The translations under genes were made by a program, and so were the position numbers. From contig DAOWGJ010000360.1 in assembly GCA_030637505.1 (NCBI GenBank), positions 1 through 30,211 of the forward strand: 30,211 bases of DNA, read 5' to 3'. This document shows positions 6,603 through 14,751 of the stretch, piece after piece; the stretch's first letter is position 1; the number at the start of each line of letters is the position of its first letter. The notes beneath the pieces were generated by a model, which was given only the letters and a program-made list of their open reading frames with translations, made no database searches and had not been told where the DNA came from. Source of the DNA: Holophagae bacterium (GTDB taxonomy: Bacteria; Acidobacteriota; Thermoanaerobaculia; Thermoanaerobaculales; Sulfomarinibacteraceae).

Positions 6603-7904
6603 GTGACGAACATGCAACCCTCGGAACCTGCGTTCGACCACCGGTGGCTCGAGGCCCTGGCCCAGTGGTGCAGTCGAGGCCAGGAGGCCGATGCCGGATT
6701 GATCGACCTCTACATCGAACGACGGCTGGAGCTTCGGCTCCACGTGCGACGCCAAGCCCGCTGGGTCGAAGAGTGTCGAACCGAGGGGGCTGCCGTACGA
6801 ACGAGAACTGAGAGCAGGCACGAGATAGTGGCGGCGACCGGCACCTCGCCCAAGACCATCGCCCAACTCCTCTCCGGCCGGATCGATACCCGCGAACTCC
6901 ATCTCCTGCGGCCTCTGCCGCCGCCAGACCTGGACGCCCCTCGGAATTGGAAAGACACGGTGGAAACCTGGGTGGATGCAACCTCTGTCGGTGATGCGAC
7001 CGTGCTGATCCTCGAGCGACGGGCAGCCGTCATTCGACCGGGCCAGTGGCAAGAAATCCACACGCCCCTCCTGATCCGACTGGAAGCTCTGGCCCCCGGT
7101 TCCAGCTCACTCTTGGCCACGTGGAACCACGCCGGCCTCACCCAGTGGGCGGCACTGGTCAACGAATGCCCCCAGCGCCGGGTGTGGCGACCGAGCGGCG
7201 GGGATCAACTGCCGGTTATCTTCACGTCGGGTACCGCGGGCGTGCTGATGCACGAACTGGTCGGCCACCTCCTGGAGGGCGACGTCATCAGTGACGGAGG
7301 GTCCCCCCTCGAGAGAGCCGAGGCATCGATCGTCGGCCCTCCCACTCTTACCGTCATCGATGATCCGACCCGCTTCGACCTGCCCGGCGCCTTTTCCTCA
7401 GACGACGAGGGCGTGTTGGCCGAGCCCATTCATTTGCTCAGCGGCGGCGTCGTCTGCGGGGCCTTATGTGACGGCTTAACGGCCTCTCAGCTGGACCGCG
7501 CGCCCGGACGGGGACGCAGGGCGGCCTGGAACCAGGCCCCCGTTCCACGGATGTCCAATGTGGTCGTACCTCCCGGTCATACCGATCCCGAGGCCCTCGA
7601 GAACGACCTGAAAAACGGCCTGGTCGTCACGCGATTGAGCGGTGCGTCCGTCGACCCCCGTTCGGGCCAGGTGATCCTGCGAGTCGAACAGGGCTGGGAA
7701 ATTCGCCATGGTCGCCGGCGTCGAGCCCTCGCACCCTTCGAACTCGGCGGGGACGTTCTGGGGATTTTGCGATCGATTGAACCAGACTTCGGTGACGATC
7801 CTACGCCTGACTGGAGGCTTGCCTGGTGCCTCAAGGCCGGTCTGCCCCTGCCAACCGGGGCGGAGGCCCCAACAATGCTCGTTCGCACGATGGAAGTGGT
7901 GTAG
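6603..7904 (+). CDS. tldD: TldD-like metalloprotease subunit
   Basis: This 433-residue protein belongs to the TldD/PmbA family. It carries the TldD-type zinc site HExxxH as HELVGH at residues 217-222, followed by LLEGD. C-terminal family features are present: PRMSNVVVPPG, the DPRSGQVILRVE strand and WCLKAGLPLPTG. TldD and TldE form a cytoplasmic heterodimeric protease that, in Escherichia coli, completes microcin B17 maturation and degrades CcdA; TldD supplies the catalytic site. The next gene is the TldE-like partner, 64 bp downstream. GTG 6603 has TAGGAT 6 nt upstream and no SD, suggesting a leaderless start; ATG 6612 is the alternative. No RiPP precursor or other modification enzyme is visible, so the target is unknown. 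Confidence 0.87.
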   Translation: MTNMQPSEPAFDHRWLEALAQWCSRGQEADAGLIDLYIERRLELRLHVRRQARWVEECRTEGAAVRTRTESRHEIVAATGTSPKTIAQLLSGRIDTRELHLLRPLPPPDLDAPRNWKDTVETWVDATSVGDATVLILERRAAVIRPGQWQEIHTPLLIRLEALAPGSSSLLATWNHAGLTQWAALVNECPQRRVWRPSGGDQLPVIFTSGTAGVLMHELVGHLLEGDVISDGGSPLERAEASIVGPPTLTVIDDPTRFDLPGAFSSDDEGVLAEPIHLLSGGVVCGALCDGLTASQLDRAPGRGRRAAWNQAPVPRMSNVVVPPGHTDPEALENDLKNGLVVTRLSGASVDPRSGQVILRVEQGWEIRHGRRRRALAPFELGGDVLGILRSIEPDFGDDPTPDWRLAWCLKAGLPLPTGAEAPTMLVRTMEVV

Positions 7905-7968
7905 GGTTCGCCGGTGGCCTGGTACTACCCAATCGGAATGAAATCAGGATTGGCGCCGCGGAGGGCGT

Positions 7969-9324
7969 GTGACTGAAGTCTCCGACCCCATCGAACGCCT
8001 CCACCGTACGGCGACATCGACCCGGGATATGGTCATTCATACCAACGCCACCCGGTGGGAGGTCTTCGCCAAGGCTTCCACCCTTCGCGAAATGGTCTTC
8101 GAGCCCGACCCCCCACTGAAGATCTCGATGGTCCACGAGACCGGCGTTGCCGTTCGAATGACCGGCCGGGGAGAAGCCGGCTTTGGTGCGGCGTCGGGTC
8201 TGGAAGCCCATGCTGCTCGGGTTGCAGTTGAAGCTGCGAGTTCATCGCTGACACCTCTGCCGTTCGACCCTCTTCCCCCTTCACGGTTACTCGGCTTGAC
8301 GGATGTGGCGCCACCACGGCAATTGCCCGGCGCCGCCTGGGCTTCTCATGTCGCCGAAGCCTTGACCCGCGGCGTCCTCCAGGCGTCCGGCGCGGCCCTG
8401 TTGATCCGACGGCTGGTATTTCAAGAGGGCACCTATGCCTGGCTGCTTGCCACTGGGGACGGTTTCGTAGCCTCCCAGCACGATGCCACGCTCTCACTCC
8501 TGGTCGAGTTAGGCCCGCGAGATGGGGACCGGCTCCCGCACCATGAGTGGGTCTGGGTCAAACGGCCGGAGGATTTCGATCCGGAGGTCGTTGCGGCACA
8601 GATGTGTAACCGGGCCATCCTGGCCGGCGGTCCCACGGTCAGCCGCGACGGCCTGTTCAACATCCTGCTCCACCCCGAAGTTGGGGCGCACCTCCTGGGC
8701 TCCCTCTCGTCTCTCTTTCTCCCCACACCAGAAGACGACGACCCCCTGGCCATGCTCCTCGACCGAAACGGACGGCTGGGCTCGGAGGCCCTGACGCTGA
8801 CCGATGACCGGAGCGCATCCGACTGTCCTCCGGTGGCCCCTTGCGACGGGGAGGGCCTGCCCACCGGTCGTCACATCTTGTTGGACCATGGCGTTCCCCG
8901 GCACCGTCTCGCCTGCCACTTCGAAGCGCAACTTTATGGAGAACCGACCCGCGGGGGGGCACGGCGCTTCTCCTATCGTGACTATCCCACCACCGGGATC
9001 GGGGCTCTCCGAGTCAATCCCGATCCCGGCGTCTCACCGGCCGAACTCCTCCAAAACGCCGGCCGCTCCCTGTACCTCCTGCGGCTGGTGGCCCCGGTTG
9101 TCACCGATCCGGCAAACGACAGCTTCCGGCTGCGGGCGCAAGGCGTTTGGCTGGACGACGGCGCCGTCGAGGGTTTTCAACCGGTGGTTGAAGTGTCCGG
9201 AGCGCTGTCCTTAATGCTCAGGCGCACCGAGGCAGTCGGGACCGACCTCGCCTGGTATCAGACCGCTGCCGGCTTCGTCGAGGCGCCGACGCTCTTCATC
9301 ACCTGTCAGCGTGTCACCGGATGA
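7969..9324 (+). CDS. TldE/PmbA-like partner subunit
   Basis: This 451-residue protein resembles PmbA/TldE. It lacks an HExxxH site, as expected for the non-catalytic partner. Family-like features include TSTRDMVIHTNATRWEVFAKAS near the N-terminus, GRGEAGFGAASG, and C-terminal strands such as GALRVNPDPGVSPAELLQNAG and FRLRAQGVWLDDGAVEGFQPVVEVSGAL. It would pair with the upstream TldD-like protein to form the proteolytic chamber. GTG 7969 has GGAGG 4 nt upstream. The gene ends in an ATGA overlap with the SGNH-like gene, which makes that gene part of the same mRNA. Divergence from E. coli PmbA looks considerable, so I leave the symbol blank. Confidence 0.82.
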   Translation: MTEVSDPIERLHRTATSTRDMVIHTNATRWEVFAKASTLREMVFEPDPPLKISMVHETGVAVRMTGRGEAGFGAASGLEAHAARVAVEAASSSLTPLPFDPLPPSRLLGLTDVAPPRQLPGAAWASHVAEALTRGVLQASGAALLIRRLVFQEGTYAWLLATGDGFVASQHDATLSLLVELGPRDGDRLPHHEWVWVKRPEDFDPEVVAAQMCNRAILAGGPTVSRDGLFNILLHPEVGAHLLGSLSSLFLPTPEDDDPLAMLLDRNGRLGSEALTLTDDRSASDCPPVAPCDGEGLPTGRHILLDHGVPRHRLACHFEAQLYGEPTRGGARRFSYRDYPTTGIGALRVNPDPGVSPAELLQNAGRSLYLLRLVAPVVTDPANDSFRLRAQGVWLDDGAVEGFQPVVEVSGALSLMLRRTEAVGTDLAWYQTAAGFVEAPTLFITCQRVTG

Positions 9325-10526
9325 AAGGGCTGTTTCTTTCGACTCGAACGGGCCTCCGCCAATCTGTGATGTGCCTCGCCCTCCTTCTTCTGACATTGGC
9401 TTCAATTGAGGGCATCGCTCTTTTGGGGAGCCACTGGCTGCAGGCAAAATCCTATTTTTTCTACGAGCCGGCATTCCCCTCCTACGACAGTTTTCTGAGA
9501 GTCCACGACCCACTCCTGGGTTGGGCGGCCGGACATGCCGACGATATGGTCTGGGACACGGTGGGCTCACGGGTCATCCCCGCATTCCCGAACCCACTCG
9601 AAACCCAACCATTGATCTCGCTTTATGGGGATTCATGGACCTGGTCATGGCCCGTTGACGCTGAACAGGCCTACAGTAATGTTCTGGCGGCTCTCCTTGG
9701 GGATCGGGTTCATAACTTTGGAATTTGCGGATACGGAACCGACCAGGCCTACCTCCGTTTTGCGACCAATCGGATCGACACTGCTCCGATTGTCGTATTG
9801 GGAGTCCTTTCGGAAAATATCCTCAGGAATGTCACCGGTTTCCTTGATCTGATAAACCCGGCAAGTGGATACGGACTCAAACCACGATTCACACTTGGTC
9901 CCGAACGTCAGCTTGAGTATGTGCCACCAATCTCTCTTTCGCGTCTTGAATTTCGGCCGTTTCTCGAGAATCCGGAGTGGTTTTCCCCTGACGACTACTT
10001 CGCCCCGTACAGCAGGAGTCACGCAGGCGTTGCGCGGATTGAATTCCCGTACAGCCTGTCTCTGACCCGAGTTGTGAGGGGCTACCGATTTCGGGCGGCG
10101 ATTCAGGGAAGACCGCGGTGGGCCGAGTTTTACAATGCAGACCATCCTTCCGGCGCCCTTCAGGTCACGGTGGAAATCATCACCCGTTTTGTCGAAGATG
10201 CAACAATCCGAGGGAAGAGACCGTTGGTCGTCATGATCCCCACCGGTGAGGACCTGGCATATTTTCGGTCCCACCAGCGGTGGACCTATCGGCCCCTGCT
10301 CGACGAACTCGAGTCCCGCGGACTCGGTGCGTGTCATATCGGCCCTGGAATCCTGTCAGCCCTCGGCGAGGCACGCATCACCCAACTCTTCACTGAGGGT
10401 TGCCTCAACGAACATCCCAACGCCCTGGGATACGCTGTCCAAGCCAAGCTTGTGTATCAGTGTCTTCGAGAGCAAATGTTGATTCCGACTGGCTCTGCCA
10501 GGGAGTCTCACGGTTTAGGCTCTTGA
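9321..10526 (+). CDS. Membrane-anchored SGNH/GDSL-hydrolase-like protein
   Basis: This 401-residue protein has an N-terminal transmembrane or signal-anchor segment (about 15-37, MCLALLLLTLASIEGIALLG). An SGNH-like fold follows: block I YGDSW with Ser105, HNFGICGYGTDQ (131-142), SEN (164-166) in the block III region, and a C-terminal NEHPNALGY carrying the catalytic-type His, with Glu where Asp is commoner. Such proteins often act as periplasmic O-acyl esterases or acetyltransferases on glycans. Start ATG 9321 overlaps the TldE stop (ATGA). The gene reads visibly richer in A/T than tldD/tldE, suggesting different ancestry. With several glycan genes in the window a polysaccharide substrate is plausible, but coupling to TldD/E is unexplained. 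Confidence 0.68.
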   Translation: MKGLFLSTRTGLRQSVMCLALLLLTLASIEGIALLGSHWLQAKSYFFYEPAFPSYDSFLRVHDPLLGWAAGHADDMVWDTVGSRVIPAFPNPLETQPLISLYGDSWTWSWPVDAEQAYSNVLAALLGDRVHNFGICGYGTDQAYLRFATNRIDTAPIVVLGVLSENILRNVTGFLDLINPASGYGLKPRFTLGPERQLEYVPPISLSRLEFRPFLENPEWFSPDDYFAPYSRSHAGVARIEFPYSLSLTRVVRGYRFRAAIQGRPRWAEFYNADHPSGALQVTVEIITRFVEDATIRGKRPLVVMIPTGEDLAYFRSHQRWTYRPLLDELESRGLGACHIGPGILSALGEARITQLFTEGCLNEHPNALGYAVQAKLVYQCLREQMLIPTGSARESHGLGS

Positions 10527-10577
10527 TTGATGTTGGGTCTTGCAGACGAAGCATCTGTCTCACGATTGAATTTCTGC

Positions 10578-10601
10578 TACTCTCCCGGATCGCGCAGGAG
10601 G
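10578..10601 (+). promoter_or_regulatory. Likely -10 box and Shine-Dalgarno of the YchF-like gene
   Basis: TACTCT (10578-10583) fits a TANNNT -10 box. AGGAGG (10596-10601) lies 4 nt before ATG 10606. Transcription would start near 10590 with a ~16-nt 5' UTR. I see no convincing -35 hexamer. Confidence 0.4.
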
Positions 10602-10605
10602 CGGT

Positions 10606-11673
10606 ATGGACATCGGAATCTTGGGACTTTCCGCAAGCGGCAAGAGCACACTCTTCACACTTTTGACAGGACAGGCGGCCGACGCCCGGCACGACGCCGT
10701 GACCACCGGCATGGCCACGGTTCCCGACGAACGGCTGGATCGGCTGTCCGCTCTTTTCAACCCCAAGAAGCACACCCCGGCCACGATACGATATGTCGAC
10801 GTACCGGGCATCCCCGCCGAACACGGCCGCGAGGGCAGCCTCAACATCTCGGAACTCCGAACGATGGACGTCTTGATGGTCGTTGTGCGGGCCTTTGAAA
10901 GTGACGTCGTGCCCCACCCGCTCTTGACCGTCAATCCCATTCGCGACGTCGAACGGATTGAAGAAGAATTCCTGCTCCAGGATCTCCTCGTCGTCGAGAA
11001 ACGCCTTGAACGGCTGCAAAAGGAGATCAAGAAGAGGAAGGTCCCGGATTTGGAGCGGCAGCAGACAGTCCTTCGAAAATGTCACGAGGTCCTGGAGGAT
11101 GGGCGTCCGTTGCGGGCCGTAGACTTCTCGGAAAATGAGGAGAAGGAGCTTCGGGGCTTCACCTTCTTATCCATGAAGCCGATGTTGGTCGTCGTCAATC
11201 TCGACGAAGCCGACGTCGGTACGAGCCCCTTTGAAGACTCCGCCTGGGCGGCCCTGAAAGACCGCCCCAGAATGGGCTTTTCCTCTGCATGTGCCACGCT
11301 GGAAGGCGAGTTAGCCGATCTGGACGCCGCCGATGCCGCCGCATTCATGGAGGACCTCGGCCTCGACGACCGGGCCCTGGATCGGATCATCCGAGATTCC
11401 TATCACCTCCTTGGGCTGATCTCGTTCTTCACCGTCGGAGAGGACGAGTGCCGAGCGTGGTCCATTCGCCGGGGAACTCCAGCCGTCGAGGCAGCCGGAG
11501 CCATCCACTCGGACATCCAACGGGGTTTCATTCGAGCCGAGGTCGTGCCCTACGACGACCTTTTGGAAACCGGCAGTCTGGCCGACTGCCGTACCAACGC
11601 GACGCTCAGGCTGGAAGGAAAGACCTACTCCGTGGCCGACGGCGACGTCGTCCACTTCCGCTTCAACGTCTAA
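10606..11673 (+). CDS. YchF/Obg-like P-loop GTPase/ATPase with TGS domain
   Basis: This 355-residue protein matches YchF in layout. The P-loop is GLSASGKST (7-15), the Walker B/G3 motif is DVPG (65-68), a helical, coiled-coil-like insertion spans about 115-165, and the G4 position is NLDE (198-201), the family's replacement for NKxD. The C-terminal TGS/DUF933 region ends in GKTYSVADGDVVHFRFNV. YchF proteins bind the ribosome and hydrolyse ATP in preference to GTP. The P-loop differs from the usual GLPNVGKST, so this may be a divergent paralogue rather than the canonical housekeeping copy. Start ATG 10606 has a strong SD. The stop TAA overlaps the TAG of the convergent TPR gene (CTAA, 11670-11673). 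Confidence 0.87.
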   Translation: MDIGILGLSASGKSTLFTLLTGQAADARHDAVTTGMATVPDERLDRLSALFNPKKHTPATIRYVDVPGIPAEHGREGSLNISELRTMDVLMVVVRAFESDVVPHPLLTVNPIRDVERIEEEFLLQDLLVVEKRLERLQKEIKKRKVPDLERQQTVLRKCHEVLEDGRPLRAVDFSENEEKELRGFTFLSMKPMLVVVNLDEADVGTSPFEDSAWAALKDRPRMGFSSACATLEGELADLDAADAAAFMEDLGLDDRALDRIIRDSYHLLGLISFFTVGEDECRAWSIRRGTPAVEAAGAIHSDIQRGFIRAEVVPYDDLLETGSLADCRTNATLRLEGKTYSVADGDVVHFRFNV

Positions 11674-12611
11674 AACCCCGGATAGGCGTCGGCCGAGGTA
11701 TTCCGATTGCCCGGCAGGCCAAAGGGGGTGTCGTTTTCAGAACCCAGGGACGGCGTCGGCGTTGGGTGTTTTCCCGTGCCCCCGGACCTCTCGGAAACAG
11801 ACGCCCCCGGGCTCTGAGGGGATTTGCTCTTCGGGGTCTTTTTCCGGCCGGTGGCGGAAATCACCTTCGCCGTACCGCCTGGGGAGGTGGCTTCTTCCGT
11901 TCTTCGCACCGCCTCAACCTTCTCAGCCCCATTCTCTTGTCTCTTTTCTGCCTTTTCCTCGGCCTGGGCCTCTTTCTCTTCCACGGCAAATGTCGCTTTG
12001 ACCTTATTGACCCTGTTTGGATGGAGGAACGGCATCGGCAATGAGCTCTTGAAGGCGTTCTCTTGTGCCATCATCAGCCAGGCCCCCAGCGAAAGGTCCG
12101 AACTGGCCATCTCGGGATTGACCTCCCGATCGGCCAAGACCGGGGCATATCGGAAGGCGGCCCGGAAATACTCCATCGCCTTCTTGCCATGACCTTCTTG
12201 TTCTTCCAGCAGGCCAAGGTAGAAATTGCACCACCCGTGCCCTTTGAGCAGTTTAAGACACCGCTTGTAGGCGATCCGGGCGTCCCGCAGATTGCCCTGC
12301 TGATGTTCGACCAGTCCGATCCGAAACCAAGCCTCGTATAACTCTTTATCCTGATCCAGGGCAGTTTCAAGGATCCGAACGGCATCCTTGGGATAGCCAC
12401 GATAAAAGAGCATCGTCCCCAGATCGACCATTTCGGTCGCAGACAGTTCCTCCTGCTCATACCGTTCCCAAAAATGGAGGATGGTCTGATCCCCGGGATC
12501 GTCGGCCACCAGCCAGCTAACGAAAATCGGCTGTTTGGCCCTGACCTCGATCACAACGCTCAACGCGAGCGCCACACCTATTGCACATTTTAACCAGGCT
12601 CTCCAGCCCAT
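11670..12611 (-). CDS. Exported tetratricopeptide-repeat protein with disordered C-terminal tail
   Basis: The protein has 313 residues. An N-terminal signal peptide (about 1-26, hydrophobic CAIGVALALSVVI then VRA) precedes three TPR-like helical pairs (about 55-165; e.g. LYEAWFRIGLVEHQQGNLRDA and GWCNFYLGLLEEQEGHGKKA). From about residue 205 the sequence is highly charged then Ser/Pro/Gly-rich and probably disordered. I chose ATG 12611, with GAGGAG 5 nt upstream; a GTG at 12617 overlapping the previous stop is the alternative. It lies directly after the MXAN_5187-type gene with no gap. A periplasmic scaffolding role is inference; no enzyme motif is seen. Confidence 0.8.
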   Translation of the reverse strand: MGWRAWLKCAIGVALALSVVIEVRAKQPIFVSWLVADDPGDQTILHFWERYEQEELSATEMVDLGTMLFYRGYPKDAVRILETALDQDKELYEAWFRIGLVEHQQGNLRDARIAYKRCLKLLKGHGWCNFYLGLLEEQEGHGKKAMEYFRAAFRYAPVLADREVNPEMASSDLSLGAWLMMAQENAFKSSLPMPFLHPNRVNKVKATFAVEEKEAQAEEKAEKRQENGAEKVEAVRRTEEATSPGGTAKVISATGRKKTPKSKSPQSPGASVSERSGGTGKHPTPTPSLGSENDTPFGLPGNRNTSADAYPGF

Positions 12612-12613
12612 AA

Positions 12614-13195
12614 TCACTCCTCGTCGTCCGCGTTACTGGTCCGCCGGGCTGTCAGCTTGACTTTGCCGTCGGCCACTGTGACCTCGAATACTACCTTCGA
12701 ACCCATTCTCGTTTCGATATCCTGTCGCTGCCGATCAATTTGATCCTCGAAGGCCTGGCGACCGATCTTGACATCCTGTCCGATCTCCGCCTTCGCGGCA
12801 CACCAATTCTCGAACAGCCCACCGGCATCGACTTGGTCTACGGATGCCACCGGTCGAGCGTTGGTCGTCAACTCTTGGGGGGGAGGCGAAACCGACACGC
12901 CCCTCCCTTCCCTCTTCCCTGGGATGAACCGCCGAATACCTTCTTCGCGCTCGCGCAACAGACGCTCCCAGTTCGTCCCATAGCTCATGAAGCGGTGTTG
13001 GAGCTGGTCGAGACGGAATCGATCTCCCGCATGAGCTCCTCCGGAGTCCTCCGCCAACGCCCGCAGGCGCTTTCCCAGGATTTCCTTTTCCCGGGTCGGA
13101 GGCACCTTCAGGTCGCCCGCAAAAAATCGATCCCACCGCGTGATCAGCGTTCTGAGATTGCCTTCCAGGCCGGTAATCTTCGAGGATAAGTCCAT
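12614..13195 (-). CDS. MXAN_5187 C-terminal-domain-like protein
   Basis: This 193-residue protein resembles the domain described from Myxococcus MXAN_5187: an N-terminal helical part with TRWDRFFAGDLKVPPTREKE, a middle FRLDQLQHRFMSYGTNWERL followed by REREEG, and a C-terminal module IGRQAFEDQIDRQRQDIE then KVVFEVTVADGKVKLTAR. I recognise these as the PP-containing, 'Q.RF...W.r..re.EEG' and 'V.F.V...DGKVKLkA' signatures of that family, from memory. Function is unknown. ATG 13195 has GAGGAG 4 nt upstream and a TATAAT promoter beyond it; longer in-frame readings up to 13570 would run into selA and are rejected. The stop abuts the TPR gene. Confidence 0.75.
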   Translation of the reverse strand: MDLSSKITGLEGNLRTLITRWDRFFAGDLKVPPTREKEILGKRLRALAEDSGGAHAGDRFRLDQLQHRFMSYGTNWERLLREREEGIRRFIPGKREGRGVSVSPPPQELTTNARPVASVDQVDAGGLFENWCAAKAEIGQDVKIGRQAFEDQIDRQRQDIETRMGSKVVFEVTVADGKVKLTARRTSNADDEE

Positions 13196-13229
13196 GTTGC
13201 TCCTCGGCAACACCCGTCGCCGAACGGGC

Positions 13230-13260
13230 ATTATACCCTCGGATTGCCGACGCTTGGCAA
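13230..13260 (-). promoter_or_regulatory. Promoter of the MXAN_5187-type/TPR operon
   Basis: On the minus strand a consensus -10 box TATAAT occupies 13235-13230. A TTGCCA hexamer (13260-13255) lies 19 bp upstream, a long but possible spacer. Transcription would start near 13223, giving a ~28-nt UTR that contains the GAGGAG SD. Confidence 0.55.
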
Positions 13261-13302
13261 CTTCCCTGCAGCAAGCTCGAGGGCCGACACCTGGAGGCCC
13301 GG

Positions 13303-13321
13303 CTGAAAACTGGAAACTCGG
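13303..13321. repeat. Degenerate GAAAACTGGAAACTC word repeat
   Basis: The sequence CTGAAAACTGGAAACTCGG is an imperfect repeat of (GA)AAACTG/AAACTC units. Similar 'AAACTGGAAACTGG' words are, in my recollection, common intergenic microsatellites in environmental bacteria. It lies in the gap between the MXAN_5187-type gene and selA. Confidence 0.4.
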
Positions 13322-13398
13322 CACCTGTATTGATGCGTATCGAAAAAGAGATTCTTCGTTGGTTCGAAATCCGTCGTGTCCGGCCGAGTGGCTCGCGG

Positions 13399-13404
13399 TA
13401 CAAT
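13399..13404 (+). promoter_or_regulatory. -10 box for a leaderless selA transcript
   Basis: TACAAT (13399-13404) is followed by 6 nt and then GTG 13411, so transcription is expected to start at or within the start codon. No SD precedes the GTG and no good -35 is visible. Confidence 0.5.
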
Positions 13405-13410
13405 GCCCCC

Positions 13411-14751
13411 GTGACCAACACATTACGCCGATTACCCGCCGTTCATCGATTATTGGAGTCTCCCAAACTGAAGGACGCACTTGGGCGATGGGGTCGGACT
13501 GCCCTCCTCGAAGCCTGCCGGGAAGCGCTGGACGACGCTCGTCGGTCGATCGGGGCCGGCGATCCTCCATCGGCGGCCGAACTGGAAGAGATTATCTTGG
13601 CCAAGGTCCTGGCCGCCGAGGCCGAGGCCTACTCGGCCGTCATCAACGCAACCGGCGTTCTTCTCCACACCAACCTGGGCCGCGCACCGATGCCGACGGC
13701 TCTGCCGCAGTCCCTCCATGGCTATCTGGCCCTGGAATACGACGTCCGAGCCGGACGGCGCGGCCAACGGTTGGCCCCCCTGCGAGAGAAAATCGCCCGG
13801 GTGTGCAAAGCCGAAAGTGCCGTGATGGTCAACAACAATGCAGCCTCTCTCCTTCTGATCTTGACGGCCCTCACACAGGGGCGGGATGTCATTGTGTCCC
13901 GGTCACAGCTGATCGAAATCGGCGGTTCCTTCCGACTGCCCGCCGTCATGGAAGCGGCCGGCTGCCGGCTTGTCGAAGTCGGTTGTACCAACCGTACCCA
14001 CCTCCATGATTATCAGGCCGCAATCGGAGAGAATACCGCCGCCCTGCTGGTTGCTCATCAATCCAATTTTCGAATCGTCGGCTTCACGGCCAACCCCTCC
14101 ACCGCCGAACTGGCGGCATTGGCCCACGAAAATGGACTCCCATTGATCGTCGACCAGGGCTCCGGCTGCCTCCACGATCTCCGCCGATGGGGTCTGCCCC
14201 ACGAAGAGACCGTCACCGATTTGCTGGACGCGGGATCCGATATCGTGTGCTTTTCAGGGGACAAGCTTCTCGGCGGGCCCCAGGCGGGGATTATCGTCGG
14301 CTCCGAGGCGTGGGTGATGCCACTGGGCGCCCATCCCCTCTATCGCGCTCTGCGACCGGACAAGACCGCCCTGGTCTTGATGGACCGCACTCTCCGCGCC
14401 CACGAGGCCGGCCGGCTGACGGACATTCCCCTCTATGCCATGCTGGAAACGTCGATTGACTCACTCAAGCGCAGGACCGGGCGCATCGGCCGAAGGCTGC
14501 GCGCCCAGGACATCCCCGCTCAAGGGCGTTCGACCCGTTCGACGCTGGGCGGCGGCACGACGCCCGACGAGACCATGCCGGGCTACGGCCTGGAGATAGC
14601 CGGGGGACAAGCTCTGCTCGACGCTCTGCGACAGGGAATGCCACCGATTATCGGACGGATGGAGGAGGATCGGGTTGTGCTCGATCTCCGAACGGTCTTC
14701 CCCGAGCAGGATGGAGCGCTGATCGAGGGTATTCTCGCTGCCCAGCGGTGA
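13411..14751 (+). CDS. selA: L-seryl-tRNA(Sec) selenium transferase
   Basis: This 446-residue protein is SelA, the PLP enzyme that converts seryl-tRNA(Sec) to selenocysteyl-tRNA(Sec) using selenophosphate. Visible signatures: INATGVLLHTNLGRAP (about 71-86), the N-terminal helical domain expected of bacterial SelA, and the PLP site CFSGDKLLGGPQ with Lys285. Length fits the family (about 450-470). GTG 13411 was chosen because TACAAT sits 6 nt upstream and the protein then begins TNTLRRLPAVHRLL as bacterial SelA proteins do; an in-frame ATG at 13330 would add 27 residues unlike the family. The next gene overlaps its stop (GTGA). No selB, selD or tRNA-Sec is in the window; they must lie elsewhere if the pathway works. 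Confidence 0.95.
   Translation: MTNTLRRLPAVHRLLESPKLKDALGRWGRTALLEACREALDDARRSIGAGDPPSAAELEEIILAKVLAAEAEAYSAVINATGVLLHTNLGRAPMPTALPQSLHGYLALEYDVRAGRRGQRLAPLREKIARVCKAESAVMVNNNAASLLLILTALTQGRDVIVSRSQLIEIGGSFRLPAVMEAAGCRLVEVGCTNRTHLHDYQAAIGENTAALLVAHQSNFRIVGFTANPSTAELAALAHENGLPLIVDQGSGCLHDLRRWGLPHEETVTDLLDAGSDIVCFSGDKLLGGPQAGIIVGSEAWVMPLGAHPLYRALRPDKTALVLMDRTLRAHEAGRLTDIPLYAMLETSIDSLKRRTGRIGRRLRAQDIPAQGRSTRSTLGGGTTPDETMPGYGLEIAGGQALLDALRQGMPPIIGRMEEDRVVLDLRTVFPEQDGALIEGILAAQR

Noticed and set aside
13350..13400. GGTTCGAAATCC resembles a tRNA T-arm upstream of selA, which would be exciting as tRNA-Sec
   Set aside because: No acceptor stem, anticodon arm or CCA can be folded around it; the complementary T-stem is missing.
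12614..13570. Extended N-terminus of the MXAN_5187-type protein up to 13570
   Set aside because: It would run antisense into selA; ATG 13195 has SD and a TATAAT promoter.
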